Shown one piece after another: positions 55,100-64,000 of a stretch of DNA of 64,000 nt. A model generated the notes under the pieces. That model was not told the DNA's origin and did not search any database. It saw nothing but the letters and a program-made list of their open reading frames with translations. The number at the start of each line of letters is the position of its first letter. Positions within the stretch are counted from its first letter, which is position 1. The translations under genes and the position numbers were made by a program. Origin of the DNA: Parashewanella sp049608225 (GTDB lineage Bacteria > Pseudomonadota > Gammaproteobacteria > Enterobacterales > Shewanellaceae); NCBI GenBank assembly GCA_049608225.1, contig JBMYXI010000009.1, positions 1 through 64,000 of the forward strand. Direction: 5' to 3'.

Positions 55100-58000
55100 A
55101 TGGAAATGATAAATATTAGTAAAGTGGCTGGCTCGATTACCTTTGCACTGTCTGCTGTAACCTTGCTTGCTCCATCACAAACGGTTGCAAGTGTCCCTAT
55201 CGTCCAACCCAATTCAAAAGTCACGGCTTTCACTCATGCCAATATCTACGTATCTCCTGAAAAGTTTGTAAAAAACGCAACCTTATTGATCCAAGACAAT
55301 CGAATTAAAGCCATTCTCGACAATGACGACATCCCAAAAAATGCATTAAGCATTAATCTTTCCGGTTATACTATTTATCCAGGGTTTATCGATCCATTTT
55401 CTCAATATGGTATTGAATATAATTATCCTACGACGAAAAAGAAAACGCCCATTTATGATATTGAACGTGTTGGCGGTAATGCTGAAAATAGTGCGATTCA
55501 TTCCGAAAGAGAATGGTTTTCTTATATCAAACCAAATAAAAAATCAGCCAAAAATTGGATTGATAATGGCTTTACTAGCGTTCAGTCCGCAAAATTAGAC
55601 GGTATTTTTCGTGGTCGTGGTGTCGCTTTGTCGCTAGCAGAAAATACACCTAACAATGTAATTTATCAGTCACGAAGTCGACAATTTATGGCCTTTAACA
55701 AAGGCACATCAAAGCAAGATTACCCACGTTCATTAATGGGTAGTATCGCCCTAATTCGACAAACACTTGCAGATGCAAAATGGTATAACGAGAATTACTC
55801 GAAACCAAACGCAGAAAATCATTTAAATAATGTTGAATTTAATGCTGCACTAGAAAAACTCAATAACATCGATAAGCAACAAATAATTTTTGAATCCAAA
55901 AATCTCAATAATCAATTAAGAGCAGCACGTGTGTTATCCGAATTTGGATTAACGGCGACACAAGTCGCAAGTGGTCATGAATATGCTCGTATTGATGAAG
56001 TTAAAGCGCTTAACTATTCATTAATTGTTCCCCTGAATTTTCCTAAAGCACCTGATGTTGTTGATGCCGATAAGGCACGCGAAATTAATTTATCAACACT
56101 AAGACACTGGGAACGTGCGCCATCAAACCCAGCGGAACTTGCCAAGGCAGACATTAACTTTTCGTTCACGATGAATGGCATCAAAAGTAAAGATTTTTGG
56201 CCACGGATCCGTAAAGCTGTAAAAGCCGGTTTACCTGAATCAGTGGCGCTTGCCGCACTTACGACCAATCCAGCCGAACAAGCTGATATTGACAACATCG
56301 CCGGAAAACTTGAACCCGGTTTCATGGCCGATTTCGTAATATCAAAAGGTAACTTATTTAAAGACGGTGAGATATACAGCGTCTGGTTACAAGGTAAAGA
56401 AAAGGCACTAAAAGATCTGAGTGTCGATCATATCATTGGTGATTATCAGCTAACCATAGATCAGCTCGATTTAGACTTAAGCATCGAACGAGATAAAAAA
56501 CTTAGTGCAAGTATCAGCAGCGGTGAAGATCAAATCACGCCAAAAAACATTCGCTTTCATAACGGTCGATTAACCTTTACCGCCGACATGAGTCATGCAG
56601 GTTATCAAGGCACTAACCGCTTCGTATTGTGGTTGGACAAAGATGAATTAACGGGGCGAATGATCACCGCGCAAGGTGAAACCGTTGCAATTGCAGCAAA
56701 GCGTAATCTTAAGCAAGCTGAAAGCATTAAAACCGTTTCTTCGGTGAATAGAGAAGAAGGTAAAACTCAATCTTTTGTAAGCCAATTAACTCAGCCCAAT
56801 ATTGCTTATGGCATAACCTCAAAACCAACAACGGATGATATTCTGTTCAAGAATGCAACGGTCTGGACCTCAGAAAACGATGGCATACTAAAGAATACCG
56901 ATGTATTGATTTCTGATGGCGAAATTGAAGAAATCGGCACTGACTTATCAGCGCCTAGAGGCTATAAAGTCATTGATGCAACAGGCAAACACTTAACGGC
57001 CGGTATTATTGACGAGCATTCTCATATTGCCATTAACGGTGGTGTTAACGAAGGCACCTATTCGGTTACCTCAGAAGTCCGTATCGGGGACGTTATCAAT
57101 CCAGATGACATCTCTATTTACCGTGCATTAGCTGGCGGTGTAACAACTGCACAGTTGCTTCATGGCAGTGCCAATCCTATTGGTGGTCAAGCTCAAACCA
57201 TTAAAATGCGTTGGGGCGATAACGCTGAAGCCTTAAAATTCAAACAAGCGCATAAGAGTATTAAGTTTGCACTTGGTGAGAATGTTAAGCAAAATCATTG
57301 GGGTGATAATTTTAATCGTCGCTTCCCAAAAAGCCGTATGGGAGTTGATGCGCTGTTCCGTCAAACATTTGATGCTGCCAATGATTACCAAGTTGCACAT
57401 CAGCAATGGGATGATTTACGCCGTAGTCAAAAGCGCAAGCGTGTGGCACCAAAAACTGACTATCGCCTTGAGGCAATCAGTGAAATTTTAAATCACGATC
57501 GTGATATCCATATTCATTCTTATGTTGCCTCAGAAATTCTGATGTTCTTAAAAGTGGCTGAAACCTATAACTTTACCGTGAAGGCATTTACCCATGTGTT
57601 AGAAGGTTATAAAGTTGCCGATGAATTAGCAAAACATGGTGCTGGTGCATCGACTTTTTCTGATTGGTGGGCCTATAAATTTGAAGTTTACGATGCCATT
57701 CCACAAAACACCTGTTTAATGAACCGTAAAGGTGTTGTCACTAGCATTAACTCCGATGATTATGAAATGCAGCGCCGTTTGAATCAAGAAGCGGCAAAAT
57801 CACTGTTTTATTGTGACATGTCAGCGGCAGATGCTTGGAAAATGATCACCATTAACCCTGCGAAACAATTAGGTATTGATGAATTCGTAGGCTCAATTAA
57901 ACAAGGTAAGTCTGCCGACTTGGTATTGTGGGATCACAACCCCCTATCAGTTTATGCAAAAGCAGAAAAAGTTTGGATTGACGGCAAACAATATTTCGAC

Positions 58001-58183
58001 CGAAAACAAGACCAACAAGCACAACTAGCTGTAGCAGCAGAACGTGATGCATTAATTCAAAAAATTCTAGGAAGTGATGCAAAAGCTAAGGCTGGTGACA
58101 CCATAATTCCAACAAAAGAACCTCAATGGCATTGTGATACCGATTACCATGCTTGGAACCACAATAACCATCACAGTCATTAA
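55100..58183 (+). CDS. Two-domain exported amidohydrolase
   Basis: 1027 residues with an N-terminal signal peptide (hydrophobic to about residue 30). It contains two amidohydrolase-type modules in tandem. The first (about 45-440) has lost the metal-binding His-x-His; the equivalent place reads GFIDPFSQYG. The second (about 580-1000) keeps it as His640 and His642 in IIDEHSHIAI, with later His in DIHIHSYVA and FTHVLEG, and Asp in SINSDDYE. It ends with a His-rich tail. A similar partner gene follows. Likely periplasmic hydrolase related to imidazolonepropionase-type proteins; substrate unknown. Confidence 0.85.
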   Translation: MEMINISKVAGSITFALSAVTLLAPSQTVASVPIVQPNSKVTAFTHANIYVSPEKFVKNATLLIQDNRIKAILDNDDIPKNALSINLSGYTIYPGFIDPFSQYGIEYNYPTTKKKTPIYDIERVGGNAENSAIHSEREWFSYIKPNKKSAKNWIDNGFTSVQSAKLDGIFRGRGVALSLAENTPNNVIYQSRSRQFMAFNKGTSKQDYPRSLMGSIALIRQTLADAKWYNENYSKPNAENHLNNVEFNAALEKLNNIDKQQIIFESKNLNNQLRAARVLSEFGLTATQVASGHEYARIDEVKALNYSLIVPLNFPKAPDVVDADKAREINLSTLRHWERAPSNPAELAKADINFSFTMNGIKSKDFWPRIRKAVKAGLPESVALAALTTNPAEQADIDNIAGKLEPGFMADFVISKGNLFKDGEIYSVWLQGKEKALKDLSVDHIIGDYQLTIDQLDLDLSIERDKKLSASISSGEDQITPKNIRFHNGRLTFTADMSHAGYQGTNRFVLWLDKDELTGRMITAQGETVAIAAKRNLKQAESIKTVSSVNREEGKTQSFVSQLTQPNIAYGITSKPTTDDILFKNATVWTSENDGILKNTDVLISDGEIEEIGTDLSAPRGYKVIDATGKHLTAGIIDEHSHIAINGGVNEGTYSVTSEVRIGDVINPDDISIYRALAGGVTTAQLLHGSANPIGGQAQTIKMRWGDNAEALKFKQAHKSIKFALGENVKQNHWGDNFNRRFPKSRMGVDALFRQTFDAANDYQVAHQQWDDLRRSQKRKRVAPKTDYRLEAISEILNHDRDIHIHSYVASEILMFLKVAETYNFTVKAFTHVLEGYKVADELAKHGAGASTFSDWWAYKFEVYDAIPQNTCLMNRKGVVTSINSDDYEMQRRLNQEAAKSLFYCDMSAADAWKMITINPAKQLGIDEFVGSIKQGKSADLVLWDHNPLSVYAKAEKVWIDGKQYFDRKQDQQAQLAVAAERDALIQKILGSDAKAKAGDTIIPTKEPQWHCDTDYHAWNHNNHHSH

Positions 58184-58196
58184 GGAGAGAGTGGAA

Positions 58197-59492
58197 ATGA
58201 AAATGTTAGTTAATAAAACCTGTTTCCAACGTGGCTTAGCATTATCGCTTTTCGGATTGCTATCCGTTAGTACTCAAGCCAGTGATATTGTTCCTGCTCC
58301 CAAACAAGCGCAGGCAATCGTGTTTCAAAATGCGACCCTTCATACCGTAACAAATGGTGTGATCGACAAGGGTCAATTGAGAATCGAACATGGTAAAATT
58401 ACCGCTATCGGCAATCAAATCAATATCGATAATGCTAAAGTGATTGATCTTCAAGGTAAGCATGTTTATCCAGGGTTAATCGCCTTAGATACCAGCCTTG
58501 GTTTAGTGGAAATTGGCGCAGTACGAGAAAGCGTTGATAAATACGAAATTGGGACTGTTAACCCACAATTAAACACTAAAACCGCTTACAACGCCGATTC
58601 AGAAATCATTCCAACAGTGCGTTTTAATGGCATAACCTATGCCCAAGTTGTGCCGTCGGGTAGCGGAATTGCTGGCCAGTCAGTGCTGGTTAACATGGAT
58701 GCTTGGAACATTAATGATGCTCTGTACCCTTCGGAATTACAGATGCATCTATATTGGCCCAAAATTCGTTGGAAATCATCCGATCCCAAGCGCTATAAAA
58801 AACAATTACAGCAACTTCGCAATCAAATAGCGACGATTGATTCAGCCTTTGAAGATGGTTATCGCTATTACCTTGCAGATAAAGCGGGTCAAACGCCCAC
58901 AGGTAAGCGTGCACTTGCTTCAATGATTCCCCTTTATCAAGCAAAAGGTCAGTTATTTGTTCATTGTGAAACTCAAGCTGATATAGAGCAAGCCATCGCC
59001 TTAGCAAGACAATACAAGTTCAAGTTAGTCATTGTTGGTGGTTATGATGCTTGGCGTGTCGCGTCAGAGTTGAATGAAATCAATGCGAAAGTGATTTATA
59101 CCCACACCTTCGGCTTGCCAATGCGAGCCGATGAACCCGTTGATCAAGCTTTTAAAATACCTAAGTTGCTCAAGGAGTCAGGCGTTCAATTTGCGCTTGG
59201 ATATACTGATGATGCCAACAGTCGAAATCTAGCGTTTTCAGCAGGTCAAGCAGCCGCTTATGGGTTAAGCAAGCAGCAAGCTTTACAATCAATCACCTTA
59301 GATGCTGCGCGCATACTAAATATTACTGATTTAGGCGCATTGCAAACAGGTTATAAAGCCAGTTTAATTATTTCGAAAGGCGATATTCTTGACCCAATGA
59401 CATCTAAAATTGAACAGGTTTATATTGAAGGCCGAAAAGTAGACTTAAACAATCGTCAAAATCAGTTATATCAAAAATATCTGAAACGTTAG
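58197..59492 (+). CDS. Exported amidohydrolase-like partner, degenerate metal site
   Basis: 431 residues from the ATG at 58197, placed by AAGGAG nine bases upstream; a longer frame overlapping the previous gene is not used. A signal peptide ends near STQAS. The fold matches the preceding protein (FQNATLHTVTNGVIDKGQLRIEHGKI, partly quoted), but the first metal motif is GLIALDTSLG, lacking both His. Later His and Asp positions remain (LFVHCE, YTHTFG, GYTDDAN). It is 13 bp after the two-domain gene, so the products may form a complex, with this one possibly non-catalytic. Confidence 0.83.
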   Translation: MKMLVNKTCFQRGLALSLFGLLSVSTQASDIVPAPKQAQAIVFQNATLHTVTNGVIDKGQLRIEHGKITAIGNQINIDNAKVIDLQGKHVYPGLIALDTSLGLVEIGAVRESVDKYEIGTVNPQLNTKTAYNADSEIIPTVRFNGITYAQVVPSGSGIAGQSVLVNMDAWNINDALYPSELQMHLYWPKIRWKSSDPKRYKKQLQQLRNQIATIDSAFEDGYRYYLADKAGQTPTGKRALASMIPLYQAKGQLFVHCETQADIEQAIALARQYKFKLVIVGGYDAWRVASELNEINAKVIYTHTFGLPMRADEPVDQAFKIPKLLKESGVQFALGYTDDANSRNLAFSAGQAAAYGLSKQQALQSITLDAARILNITDLGALQTGYKASLIISKGDILDPMTSKIEQVYIEGRKVDLNNRQNQLYQKYLKR

Positions 59493-59527
59493 TAACACCA
59501 AAGCTTCACAATAATCACTCTCTTGCT

Positions 59528-61816
59528 TCATGTTTCGGAGCAAGGGAGAGCCTTTTCAGCTAATTCATCGATCCACTGCTCAATTTTTTGTTCAAATTTA
59601 ACATCGACTGGCAAACACTTAATCGTATCTATATCTAATTTTTTGCGCGTATATGGATGAGTTGCGTTATTCGCTAGCCACATCAGCATAGGTCTTCGAC
59701 TGAAATACGTAAACATTTCTTTGTCTGTATAAATTCTAATTGGCGACATGAGCACGGATCTTGAGATTGGGCATACAAACTGCTGTGGAATGTCGATTTC
59801 GGCAAGTAATTCATTATAATTTTTAGTGTGGTCACGCTTAATTTTGAGATCCTTTACCTCGCTGTGTGGCAATACCTGTAAAATCATTTTGACGGTAAGT
59901 TTAAGTTGATTAAATATATCTCTATTATGCCCGGCAGTGATTAATATCAGCTCATATTGTTTTAATTTTTTTCCCCCTGAACTAAATTCCGCTTTGGTTG
60001 CTAAATAGCTAGCGATATTTAAATCTGCAAATAAAAACTTTACCAATTTCGGGTTATAAACGAGCAGTTTTAACATTATCATTCTTGGCTCAACATAGGC
60101 CAGATAATGGCTAGGAAGTTGATTCGACTGACTCTGTACGGTTGGCAATTTGAGTTCACCAGCACAGCAGAGTAACTGCTGCAAATGCCCGCTTTCCAAC
60201 ATCGGACGATAATCCATAATATGTAGCCAACCGTTAAATGCCGTGACATTTTTCATTCTGCCTTTGCAAAAATCACAGTACGATAAGTCAAGCAACCACA
60301 TCGCTTGAATAACACCACTGATATCTGAAGCAAGTGGCATGATATCATTGACCCTTAATCTTGTTGATGGCTCAGCTGATTTAATTGCAGACAATGGCAA
60401 GGGAACACCACGCTTCCTATTCAGATCGAATATCACCAATTGTAAAACATCCGCACTGTTCACCTTTTTCTGGCACACTGCTACAAATAACTGGTTGGCT
60501 ATGTCCTGATTTCGATGTCTTAGGCAAGGGGTTATCGCGGTAGAGCTACCAATCAACGCATCGACTGTTTTTTTATCTGCTACTCTGGTTAACAGCCAAA
60601 ACATCTCTCTTAACGATAATTGACTACGTAGATTTTGAGTGCTGCAAACTCGCTGGCTCAGTAAAGGAAAATCCCTTAAAAATTGATTAAGCGCTCGCGA
60701 TGGCATCCTAACCTTACTATAATCAACCTTCATCTTGCGACACAGCTTCCAAGCAAGGTGCATACAGCCAATTTCATTCAACGCAGTAATAATATGCAGT
60801 CTCGATAACGCGCGATTTTGACTAACAAATAATAATACTTGTTCTAGCTCTTTCTTTCTCAACAAATTAGAGCTAACTTTCGGAGCAACACCCTCCCCAT
60901 CTATATAAAATTTAAACTCACGCCACATGGTAAAAACTGATTGGAATATTATGAGGTTGCTTATAAGACTCTCTCTTTCATTGTGATTAAGGGCGACGCT
61001 AAAATTCAAATTTTGCTTTGTTGCGAATGCCTCTAATAATCTAGATGCTCGTAACGATTTACATTGTTTACAAGCCCCTATCAGCGATGAAATCGTCAAT
61101 ATCAGTGTTGATCTAATGATCTCCTTAAACTTTTCCTCACAAGATTCCTGATGATTAACATCATGAAAAATAATTAGAATGTCATTGATTGAGATACCTA
61201 AACTTAGAAGAATATCATCCAAATTTTTTCTAACAATTCTGAGCCCCATTAAAAACCCACTCAAATCAGATAGATATGATCTAATAGGCTCTGTTAAATT
61301 TATCTCATGTTCTCTAGCCCATTGTTCAACAATAACACTCAATTCAGAACCTAGAATACCATCATTGACTTTCACCAGCCTATTACAAACCTCAGCTAGG
61401 GAGATGTCACCAACAAGAAATAAGCCTTTAAATAACCGCTGTTCGCACTCTGTTATTTTCCATTGAAAGAAAGTTTTTAATTGTAATTCACTGACACCAA
61501 GAGCAATTGCAAACGGTATTGCATCAACCTGTGCTTCAAAGCCTGTTAATAGCTCAAGAGCGACTTGCACATGTAATGGTTTAGCTAACTGCACTTGCTC
61601 TATTTCATTGAGGTAAGGGTTTGTTAAATGGGTTTTACCTGAACTCGTTTCTAACCATTTCACAATATTGGGAGGATGGATTTGCTCTAACGGATGGACA
61701 CAATATTGCGCTGATAAACCCAATCTACGCAGGTTCAAAGAACTGACTAACCTACGTTGGGGTATAATAGTTCGCATGCTTGCTAAAGAAGCACTTACTG
61801 GTAATGATGGCAGCAT
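59528..61816 (-). CDS. U-box domain protein, putative E3 ubiquitin ligase effector
   Basis: 762 residues, no signal peptide or membrane segment. The C-terminal part (about 675-750) matches a U-box: DIPQQFVCPISRSVLMSPI, then a helix ending MWLANNATHPYTRKKL, then KFEQKIEQWIDEL. U-boxes recruit eukaryotic E2 enzymes and occur in secreted effectors such as Legionella LubX. The 670-residue N-terminal region is helical and unrecognised; a short stretch near 40-70 (YCVHPLEQIHPPNIVKWLE) might be a decayed second copy. GGAG lies eight bases before the start, with TATAAT just upstream. Divergent from rcsF, convergent with the amidohydrolase gene. Confidence 0.75.
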   Translation of the reverse strand: MLPSLPVSASLASMRTIIPQRRLVSSLNLRRLGLSAQYCVHPLEQIHPPNIVKWLETSSGKTHLTNPYLNEIEQVQLAKPLHVQVALELLTGFEAQVDAIPFAIALGVSELQLKTFFQWKITECEQRLFKGLFLVGDISLAEVCNRLVKVNDGILGSELSVIVEQWAREHEINLTEPIRSYLSDLSGFLMGLRIVRKNLDDILLSLGISINDILIIFHDVNHQESCEEKFKEIIRSTLILTISSLIGACKQCKSLRASRLLEAFATKQNLNFSVALNHNERESLISNLIIFQSVFTMWREFKFYIDGEGVAPKVSSNLLRKKELEQVLLFVSQNRALSRLHIITALNEIGCMHLAWKLCRKMKVDYSKVRMPSRALNQFLRDFPLLSQRVCSTQNLRSQLSLREMFWLLTRVADKKTVDALIGSSTAITPCLRHRNQDIANQLFVAVCQKKVNSADVLQLVIFDLNRKRGVPLPLSAIKSAEPSTRLRVNDIMPLASDISGVIQAMWLLDLSYCDFCKGRMKNVTAFNGWLHIMDYRPMLESGHLQQLLCCAGELKLPTVQSQSNQLPSHYLAYVEPRMIMLKLLVYNPKLVKFLFADLNIASYLATKAEFSSGGKKLKQYELILITAGHNRDIFNQLKLTVKMILQVLPHSEVKDLKIKRDHTKNYNELLAEIDIPQQFVCPISRSVLMSPIRIYTDKEMFTYFSRRPMLMWLANNATHPYTRKKLDIDTIKCLPVDVKFEQKIEQWIDELAEKALPCSET

Positions 61817-61896
61817 AGAACTCCATTATAATCTTGCGCCTTATGAAAGGCTTAGTTACCATGTCGTGAATTTGTAATAATGTCAGTAATAACTTA

Positions 61897-62271
61897 ATGA
61901 AGAAGCTTATCTTAATCCCATTGATGCTCGGGCTCAATGCATGCACAAGCAGCTATACATTTAATAGCAATGTCGATTCAGCAGCTATTAAGGAGTATTT
62001 TAAGGCATCAAATGTAACCTTATTCGAGCGAGGACAGTTCCCGTCCAAAAACTACCAACAGTTAGGCTTAGTTGAAGGTGAGTCTTGTCAAATCGCAATT
62101 AATGACAAGCCTGCCGAGTTATCACAAGCAAGAACAAAAGCAAGACGTCATGCTGCCGATCTCGGTGCAAATGCTCTGTTAGTCAAACATTGTGCCGTGA
62201 TCAACACTCGCAGTGCTGAATGCATTACTCAAGTCATTTGCAGTGGGTTAGCAGTTAAAATTAATGACTGA
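61897..62271 (+). CDS. rcsF: RcsF-like outer-membrane lipoprotein
   Basis: Envelope-stress sensor lipoprotein of the Rcs phosphorelay family. 124 residues with a lipoprotein signal (LILIPLMLGLNAC, lipobox LNAC). The RcsF core holds four cysteines (GESCQI, KHCAV, AECITQ, VICSGL), which form two disulfides in the family. It overlaps trmO by 8 bp, a pairing seen in relatives. Whether a full Rcs system exists cannot be told here. Confidence 0.88.
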   Translation: MKKLILIPLMLGLNACTSSYTFNSNVDSAAIKEYFKASNVTLFERGQFPSKNYQQLGLVEGESCQIAINDKPAELSQARTKARRHAADLGANALLVKHCAVINTRSAECITQVICSGLAVKIND

Positions 62272-62965
62272 CTTTATACAACAAATTGAGGCTATTGCGA
62301 TTTGTCGTAGTCCATATAAACAAAAATTTGGCATTCCAAGACAACCAGGGCTGGTTGATGGCCATGGTTTCATTGAATTCACCCGCAATTATAATCATCC
62401 AGATTTTGTTGATGGTATCGAACAATACTCTCACCTGTGGCTTCTCTTCAGCTTTCATGAAAATCTTGAGCAAGGTTTTAAAGCTAAAGTACGGCCTCCT
62501 CGGCTTGGTGGCAATGAAAAAATTGGCGTGTTTGCCACTCGCTCAACATTTCGTCCCAATGGCATTGGACAATCAGTTGTAAAGCTTCATCGGGTAGTTA
62601 ATAAAGGCAAGCAAGTTAGTTTAGAGATTTCCGGAATGGACTTGGTTGATGGCACGCCAATTATCGATATTAAACCCTATCTGCCTTTTTCTGACAGCAT
62701 TCCTCATGCACAAGCTGGGATCGCGCAAGATGCCCCCAAGCTCACTCCCGTGATATTCAGTGAAACAGCACTGGCTCAACTATATCTATTACCAAGTGCA
62801 ACTGAAATTAAGCGATTGATTGAGCAAGTCTTAGCTCAAGATCCTCGACCCGCTTATAAGAAAAATAAGCCCGATCCAAAGCAATATTTTATCAGTCTTT
62901 TGGAGATGAATATTGGTTGGAGAGTGAATGAAAAAAATGAAATTATCGTTAAAAGTATTGCGTAG
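62264..62965 (+). CDS. trmO: tRNA (adenine(37)-N6)-methyltransferase TrmO
   Basis: SAM-dependent methylation of the t6A37 base in threonine tRNA. 233 residues with the TsaA/TrmO beta-barrel motifs IAICRSPYKQKFGIPRQPGL, GVFATRSTFRPNGIGQSVV and GMDLVDGTPIIDIKPYLP, and a C-terminal RPAYKKNKPDPKQYFISL region. It overlaps rcsF at its start. Normal length. Confidence 0.95.
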   Translation: MTDFIQQIEAIAICRSPYKQKFGIPRQPGLVDGHGFIEFTRNYNHPDFVDGIEQYSHLWLLFSFHENLEQGFKAKVRPPRLGGNEKIGVFATRSTFRPNGIGQSVVKLHRVVNKGKQVSLEISGMDLVDGTPIIDIKPYLPFSDSIPHAQAGIAQDAPKLTPVIFSETALAQLYLLPSATEIKRLIEQVLAQDPRPAYKKNKPDPKQYFISLLEMNIGWRVNEKNEIIVKSIA

Positions 62966-63022
62966 CCTAGTTTGACTTTGGCGCTATGCGTTTCGACATA
63001 ATCTATAATAACGGACACAGTT

Positions 63023-63634
63023 TTGACTGACATCAATTACCAATCTCAACATAAAAAGCGTTTATCTTATATGCCTTGGCTTTACTTCACTTTAAAGCCA
63101 AAACACAAAAGTTGGGCGCTGTCATGGCAGCAACAAGTGCAAACTGAATTAATGCAACTCGAAACCATTTTGATTGGTGAACGTTGTTTTATTGCACCTG
63201 AAGCAAACCTTTTTGCCGAGCCCAATCGCACTATCCACATTGGCGATCAATGCATGATTGCCGCTGATAGCTTTATTCATGGTCCACTTGTGATTGGCGA
63301 TGAAGTTGCGATTAACCACGGTTGCTCCATTGATGGAGGTAAATCAGGCATAAAAATAGGTCACCGAACCCGCATTGCGAATAGTGTCACCATCTATGCG
63401 TTTAATCATGGTATGGCACCGGATATGCCCATTTATCAACAAACCAACTCATCTAAGGGAATCATCATCGGTGAAGACGTGTGGATTGGCGCACAAGCTG
63501 GCATTGTTGATGGTGTATCAATTGGCTCCCACGCTGTCATTGGCATGGGGGCAGTTGTCACCAAAAATGTTCCTAACTATGCGATTGTCGCAGGAAACCC
63601 AGCAAAAATAATCGGTGATCGACGGGAAAAGTAA
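63023..63634 (+). CDS. Hexapeptide-repeat acyltransferase
   Basis: 203 residues of left-handed beta-helix acyltransferase type (WbbJ/maltose O-acetyltransferase-like). The pattern IHIGDQCMIAADSFIHG, ITIYAFNHG-like active-site loop (TIYAFNHGM, catalytic His), and VWIGAQAGIVDGVSIGSHAVIG are clear, ending AIVAGNPAKIIGDR. The start is a TTG at 63023 with a weak CGGA site, or an ATG at 63071. Probably acetylates a sugar or polysaccharide; acceptor unknown. Confidence 0.85.
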   Translation: MTDINYQSQHKKRLSYMPWLYFTLKPKHKSWALSWQQQVQTELMQLETILIGERCFIAPEANLFAEPNRTIHIGDQCMIAADSFIHGPLVIGDEVAINHGCSIDGGKSGIKIGHRTRIANSVTIYAFNHGMAPDMPIYQQTNSSKGIIIGEDVWIGAQAGIVDGVSIGSHAVIGMGAVVTKNVPNYAIVAGNPAKIIGDRREK

Positions 63635-63660
63635 ACGACTCGACACCTAATAAACACCCA

Positions 63661-64000
63661 TTATTCTAGCTTCACCTCAACCCAGCCTGTGTTATCGTCT
63701 GCAGGATCAGCTTCTTTCACCCTATTCTTATCGCTGCAGTTAGCAAGTGCTTAATCATATCAGATTGAGGTTGCTTTAACGCTGCATCCACTAACATCGC
63801 CATCGCATCTGCTTCTTTCATCCATAGCGCAGCCGCTATCGCTTTATCAATTAATGTTGTAGAGTCACTTCGAACTAAGCTTTGAAAATCTTGTAGATTA
63901 TATGTTGGTTTGCTTTTAAACCAGCCTTTCTCCATAAAAAGGGTTGTAAGTCAAGCCCACTGTTTAACAACTTGGCCAATATAGCCTCATCCCGCGGGCC
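63661..64000 (-). pseudogene. Partial gene at the right edge, reading frame apparently shifted twice
   Basis: Coding-like sequence on the minus strand runs in from the window edge: DEAILAKLLNSGLDLQPF in one frame, then from about 63940, next to a T5 run, MEKGWFKSKPTYNLQDFQSL to TAAIRIG in a second frame (stop at 63717). A third frame from the GTG at 63720 gives VKEADPADDNTGWVEVKLE and stops at 63661. The segments read as one protein if two single-base shifts are allowed. The middle frame alone is an intact 72-codon ORF. The family is not recognised; the helical DAMAMLVDAALKQ pattern is faintly repeat-like. Confidence 0.4.

Noticed and set aside
59517..59554. Hairpin CTCTCTTGCT / AGCAAGGGAGAG after the amidohydrolase gene
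   Set aside because: The stem has a bulge and overlaps the end of the convergent U-box gene; terminator function is possible but too weak to list.
1..64000. tRNA, rRNA, CRISPR arrays, insertion sequences and prophage genes
   Set aside because: No cloverleaf-like sequence, rRNA segment, regularly spaced repeats, transposase or phage gene was seen on either strand.

Overview
The window is a 64 kb piece of an AT-rich gammaproteobacterial chromosome. Gene content and order (acpP-fabG-fabD-fabH-plsX-rpmF-yceD with divergent yceF; the rpsB-tsf-pyrH-frr-uppS-cdsA-dxr-rseP-bamA-skp-lpxD-fabZ-lpxA-lpxB-rnhB-dnaE block with divergent map-glnD-dapD; etfBA near an H-NS gene; rcsF-trmO) resemble the Alteromonadales, most closely Shewanellaceae as I remember that order. 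Two genes look like type III effectors that act on eukaryotic cells, which suggests a host-associated relative such as a Parashewanella-like lineage. That placement is inference; no 16S rRNA or tRNA gene is visible.

Layout. 1-5.0 kb: fatty-acid and phospholipid initiation operon on the minus strand. 5.1-9.2 kb: yceF, a possible cysteine-rich small ORF, a lipoprotein, an ABC-2 exporter pair and a cold-shock gene. 9.5-12.4 kb: rlmA and ilvGM. 12.4-12.9 kb: ilvG leader plus what looks like a decayed gene. 12.9-19.0 kb: sbcB, cdd, an AI-2E family permease, a TusA-like protein and bepA-yfgD-DUF2069. 19.2-22.0 kb: a 586-residue protein with two SpvC/OspF-type phosphothreonine-lyase domains, then a diguanylate cyclase. 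22.0-42.1 kb: tilS-dnaE-rnhB and the whole envelope/translation block. 42.5-47.4 kb: map, glnD, dapD, tdk. 47.5-54.2 kb: exported proteins of unknown role around nhaC and etfBA. 54.6-64 kb: H-NS, paired amidohydrolases, a U-box (E3 ubiquitin ligase-like) protein, rcsF-trmO, a hexapeptide acyltransferase and a broken or partial gene at the edge.

How it fits together. Most of the window is housekeeping: fatty-acid initiation, lipid A, undecaprenyl and phospholipid precursors, outer-membrane assembly with its sigma-E protease, and translation factors. Embedded in it are two genes with eukaryote-directed domains and no secretion apparatus nearby. These, especially the tandem phosphothreonine-lyase protein whose conserved general-acid histidine is replaced, are the most unusual content. 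There are also signs of small indels: an N-terminal frameshift in cdsA, a decayed gene before sbcB, and a multiply shifted frame at the right edge. These may be real mutations or homopolymer sequencing errors.
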